Assembly (NCBI GenBank): GCA_963662155.1
Contig: OY759262.1
Location: 65,272,763 to 65,336,762, forward strand
DNA length: 64,000 bases
Direction: 5' to 3'
Origin: Lamellibrachia columna
Lineage: Eukaryota; Annelida; Polychaeta; Sabellida; Siboglinidae
In this document: positions 60,264-64,000 of the stretch, piece by piece
How positions within the stretch are numbered: the stretch's first letter is position 1
Layout: every line of letters begins with the position of its first letter
The notes under the pieces: model-generated
Databases searched by the model: none
Told to the model about the DNA's origin: nothing
Seen by the model: only the letters and a program-made list of their open reading frames with translations
Translations under genes and position numbers: made by a program

Positions 60264-60530
60264 CTATCTAGAGCCTTTCACATCATCGTCGGCCGGCATG
60301 AAGTGGCTGTCTGTGAAATCCGCCAGAAGGATAAGAACAGCAACACCAATGTCTATAAAATTTTGGTTGATGATGTTAATAGACGTAACTTTATTCACGC
60401 GATTCGTGAAGCGAAAAATTATTATGACCACGTCAGATTTCCCAGCAGTCCGATGCGTCCATTCGTGACACTGTCGTTTCTCTGCTACAGGTCCGCTAAT
60501 GTTTTCTGTAATTGTTAGTTCGCTGTTCAT
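60264..60530 (-). pseudogene. Truncated inverted paralogue of the GPCR N-terminus
   Basis: The minus strand reads MNSELTITENISGPVAEKRQC, then IIIFRFTNRVNKVTSINIINQ and FIDIGVAVLILLADFTDSHFMPADDDV, matching residues ~3-105 of the 55995 frame. About 25 codons covering the TM1 start are lost, and the match ends at the codon after FMPADD. The rest of the receptor is absent. Confidence 0.85.
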
Positions 60531-61110
60531 GTTCTCTGTGACGCATACAACTCAACTTGTGGTGTCTGAGCAAGCTTTAGCGCTCAGAGAAACGGAATTT
60601 TTCATAGCTTTTTCCATTTATCGAAACAAAGTGGAGACAATTCAGTGATTGTGCCTCGATGAAGATGCTCGAGGCATCGGGCGACAAAATATCACCCGTT
60701 ACTTTTGTAATTTGTTTTTTATGTGTAATGTATTGCTCTTTTTCGCTGACATTACGAAAGTAGCCATTAAATTTGTAATCACAGCGCTATTTAGATAGGG
60801 CTATAAAACATCCATATCTATACTCTTCTGTTTTTGTTTGCTCTTTTGTTTACTTCCAATATCGTCTTTGCATACGGCATCTGTGCGTAAGATAATAATT
60901 TATTGACCACGTGCCGCGTGCTATATGTGTTAACCAAGGTGGCTTCAGCGCACAATTATTTGTTACGCATTCGTAAACGTAACAGTCGCTGTATACGTAT
61001 TATACGCGGGTCAGAACCGGTGGTTTTATGCATTGGTGTGTCAGTCTTTCGTGTACACATTGAAGTACGAATAAATATATTATTATTATTATTATACTGC
61101 CACGCCGACA
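60531..61110. other. Non-coding, no gene recognised
   Basis: No coding or repeat signal beyond an ATT run at 61078-61095. Confidence 0.5.
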
Positions 61111-61114
61111 CGTT

Positions 61115-61335
61115 GGAATTAATGTTGATTGACGATCAGGATGTCGTTATAATGGAATGGTGATCGAGGATAAGGATGTTGTCAGAATGTCGACTGAAGA
61201 TCAGGATATTGACAGAATGGAATGTCGATTGATGATTGGGATATCTTCAGAATGTTGATTGAGGATCAAGAAGTCGTCATAATAGATTGTCGATCGAGGA
61301 TCAGAACGTTGTCACAATGTTAACTGAGGATCAAG
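61115..61335. repeat. Degenerate GATTGA(G)GATCAGGATGTCGTCA repeats
   Basis: About six diverged copies with spacing of roughly 33-40 bp, each holding GA.GATCA/GATAAGGA and GTC.GAATG. Confidence 0.75.
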
Positions 61336-61689
61336 ACTTTCATTTAAATTTTCTCAAATAAACAAAAACTACTGGTGATGTTCGTGTTTTAACGAATAAC
61401 TAAATATTTTTATGTCGTAGTATGTTTGCATGTTTAAAATCCCCTTTATTCCACTCTCGTCTGATCTAACGAATACATGTGTCGACGTAATAAGTAGCTA
61501 ATAACTGCATAGTAAGAGAAAATGTCGCCAAATTTAGATTGTTTTTTTATACTGTAGAACACGCCGTTTTGAAATTGTTTATTCGCAGCGGATATTGGTT
61601 AAGGTTTGTTTTATATTCGCAACTACGTCCTCGAAAACACCCTTGAACAAAGTGTTTTTTATCAGCTACGTGTCTGTGGAGCATGAACT

Positions 61690-62245
61690 GGTGTGATAGA
61701 GCTCTATAGGCGTAGTTTGAAAAGTTACACTAGGATGAAATTACTCACCAACATCTGGAAATCCACTACTCTCCACACCCAGACCAAACTGAAACAACAC
61801 AGATCGAACGTCTGCCCAGCACAACTGTATATTCCCGAAAAATGGAGGATCAAGAAGAATATTGAAATCCGACTCAGAGATGTTGAGTAATGTGTCACAG
61901 ATTAATCCTCGGAATACGTTAAGAACAGAGAGTGATCAAAAAGATAATCTCCGAACGCCCCAACATCAGCAGCATCGTCGATGAGTTGAAACAAAGAAGG
62001 TGGAGATGGAGACGTTCTCCGCATAAACATATCCATTCTTCCACATGCCGCTTTGACGTCGACGCTATCTGGAAAAAGGAGAAGAGGCAGACCATCTTCC
62101 ACGTAGAGAAGAACTGTGGTAGAAGAAATGAAGCTGGCTGCGAAGATTGAGCTAGCTCACCCTAAACTGTGAGGAGATCTACTCCAGCAGGAGCAAAGAG
62201 TATTGTGGGCCTGTATTTCGACAGTGAAATGTTGCATGCATGCAC
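61690..62245 (+). mobile_element. RTE/L2-like RT C-terminal remnant
   Basis: Plus-strand pieces in different frames read IVDELKQRRWRW, LSGKRRRGRPSSTWRRTVVE and EMKLAAKIELA. The GKRxRGRPxxTWRRTV block is characteristic of the C-terminus of RTE-type and related elements. Stops and frameshifts throughout. Confidence 0.7.
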
Positions 62246-63405
62246 CATTTTGCTGTTACTGTGAATTGCCTTAATATCCCTGTGTTATTTGCGTACATCA
62301 TGAATTGTATACTTATTTATAATATATGGTTGAAATTGTGCAGTGTCTTAACAGATTACCAGCATATCCTGACACATACACAACTAATGGAACTTTTAAC
62401 ATGATTCATCATTTATATGATTATCTCTACCACTGAAATATTTTATTTGGCTTTTAATATTTAAGAGGCACTTAGGGACATACATAGAAAGAGTTCAATA
62501 ATTCTGACACAATAAATTTGCAAATGTTGACCTACATTAAAATGTGGCAATATGTCTGGGTAATAGGTAATTTATTAATATGTTTATGAATTATTATTAG
62601 TGCAGTCCTGGAGACAAGTAGCATTCTATAATTTGAACTACCCTCCTCCTTCTGCCCCCGCCACTGGATCTCTTGTTAGAGCAGTCCTGGAGACAACTAG
62701 TAGTTGTGTTTTTCATTCCACTCCGTGGTACTAGAAGACTGGAGCCTGGCAGACTCGCTTGACAACAACCCCAGGACTGGAGCTGGTCATTTATTCATCC
62801 AGTAGATGATGACTTTGGCAGCTTTATATCATAACCATCATGAAAAGAAATTACTTGTCTAGGCTACGATGCCACACCACAACTCAAAGGACATGTATGT
62901 GGATACAATCTGCAGGAGGACCCTGGCCATATTCCACATCCTCCTTCTTATTTCGGAAAAGGTACAAGCGTAGCTCATTGACATCACAAATTAACGATCT
63001 TTACCAATATGAACGGCAAGTGAATGACTAGAATACTTGATTTTACCTGAACATATTCATTATAGTGGAGATGGTATAGACTATTGCTGAAGCAGCGAAT
63101 TTCCAATCGTTTAGTTTTGTACCCTGTTGTTTGGAAGATCAATGTAGGTGTTGGGCTAATTTATGCAGCCTAAATAAAATAAATAAGCACTGCTTCTATC
63201 CAGAAGTCTGGTTGGTTTGTTGGTTGGTTGGAAGGATGTGAACACCAGATGGCGATACCGTCAAGTGGCAGGCTTTTGCTCTCCACTTATGAATGCTATT
63301 CTCCACTTATGACGTTGCTCTCTTCGATGGTAAATATACTGCTGAACTGGTAATTAAATATCGTTGTGTTGTTTGTTTACTTGTTTTTGATATTAATACA
63401 CGCAT
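62246..63405. other. Non-coding, no gene recognised
   Basis: TTAGAGCAGTCCTGGAGACAA-like copies occur twice (about 62600 and 62677). No recognisable coding exon. Confidence 0.5.
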
Positions 63406-63408
63406 GCA

Positions 63409-63555
<147 letters not shown>

Positions 63556-64000
63556 ACCTTATATAATAAAGCATAACAGGCGCAAATATATATTATTTTC
63601 AATGCAAATTTTTAATGACAAAAACTAGAAACAGCCTTTGCGATTATATGCGCGCTGCCACTGTTAGTAGATAACAGACAATCACCAAAAATACCAATAA
63701 GGTACAACATTGCAACAGTCACAGTTATTGTAAGTAAAATAGTATTATATAAACCCTTCACCATCATGTTGAAATCAGTTTCAAAACTGTGTAGCATGCA
63801 ACATCGATAAACCCTGTTGCAATCAACATTCGCTAGCCATTGACCATTAAGACTACCTTCTACAAATCTTAAAAACAAATTAGCCAGCGATAAAATAAAA
63901 CGCATACACACATAAACCTAGCCCCAATCAAACAAGATAATACAATATAAGCATCATGGTCCATATCTAGCTAAGTGCCACATAACATCAAACTTCTAGA
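63556..64000. other. Window end, no gene recognised
   Basis: A minus-strand frame at 63612-63911 has two hydrophobic stretches but no family I recognise and no splice or start context that supports it. Confidence 0.35.

Overview
The window is eukaryotic and almost certainly from a marine invertebrate animal. The evidence is spliced gene fragments with GT/AG introns of conserved phase, CR1-, jockey- and RTE-like retrotransposon remnants, many AC/TA/GAGT microsatellites and minisatellites, and class-A GPCR sequence with the Asn-Gln-Ser-Leu-Ile-Asp-Leu style TM2 that I associate with lancelets and other invertebrate deuterostomes. A lancelet-like or other deuterostome/lophotrochozoan genome is plausible, but the species cannot be fixed from the sequence. 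There are no prokaryotic operons, CRISPR arrays, tRNA or rRNA genes that I can see. Most long open frames are tandem-repeat artefacts.

1-9.3 kb: repeat-rich non-coding DNA, one possible orphan exon with a decayed second copy, a cluster of hairpins including a perfect 35-bp palindrome (5257-5291), and a frameshifted CR1-like retrotransposon (5773-7934, +). 8.69-21.75 kb: a second CR1-like reverse transcriptase (- strand) is split by a 12.3-kb, nearly fully palindromic element (9299-21596). It has AGTAG...CTACT termini and a 6-bp TGTGTG duplication; removing it with one duplication copy rejoins the RT frame between motifs B and C. The arms (about 5.0 and 7.0 kb) contain no gene. They hold layered modules: CTCF-like/E-box/CRE/octamer cassettes, telomere-like repeats, heat-shock-element plus AGGTCA modules, a 10-bp-phased Grainyhead-like array, and 29-bp and related minisatellites. 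This is the best candidate for an undescribed system.

22.2-44.5 kb: a 21-bp satellite, then two divergent, inverted copies of the 3' half of an Mx/dynamin-like GTPase gene (stalk plus GTPase effector domain). Copy A (- strand, 35.3 to 23.8 kb) has one nonsense codon; copy B (+ strand, 39.5 to 44.5 kb) has two nonsense codons and a lost splice donor. Exon phases match perfectly between copies. The shared arms are 32.46-35.65 and 39.73-43.07 kb, separated by a 60-bp minisatellite and a hAT-like transposon end. Introns of copy A are swollen with non-LTR debris, including segmental duplications carrying an SGNH-esterase fragment. An intron of copy B carries 12 tandem 39-bp hairpins.

44.5-55.1 kb: gene-poor, with several minisatellites (40, 35, 19, 44, 138 and 46 bp units); the 35-bp array shows an 8-unit higher-order period. 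55.99-57.10 kb: an intronless class-A GPCR frame of 368 codons interrupted only by two in-frame stops, with a truncated inverted paralogue at 60.26-60.53 kb. Between and after them lie jockey/CR1 and RTE-like fragments and more repeats to the end. No gene in the window is demonstrably intact.
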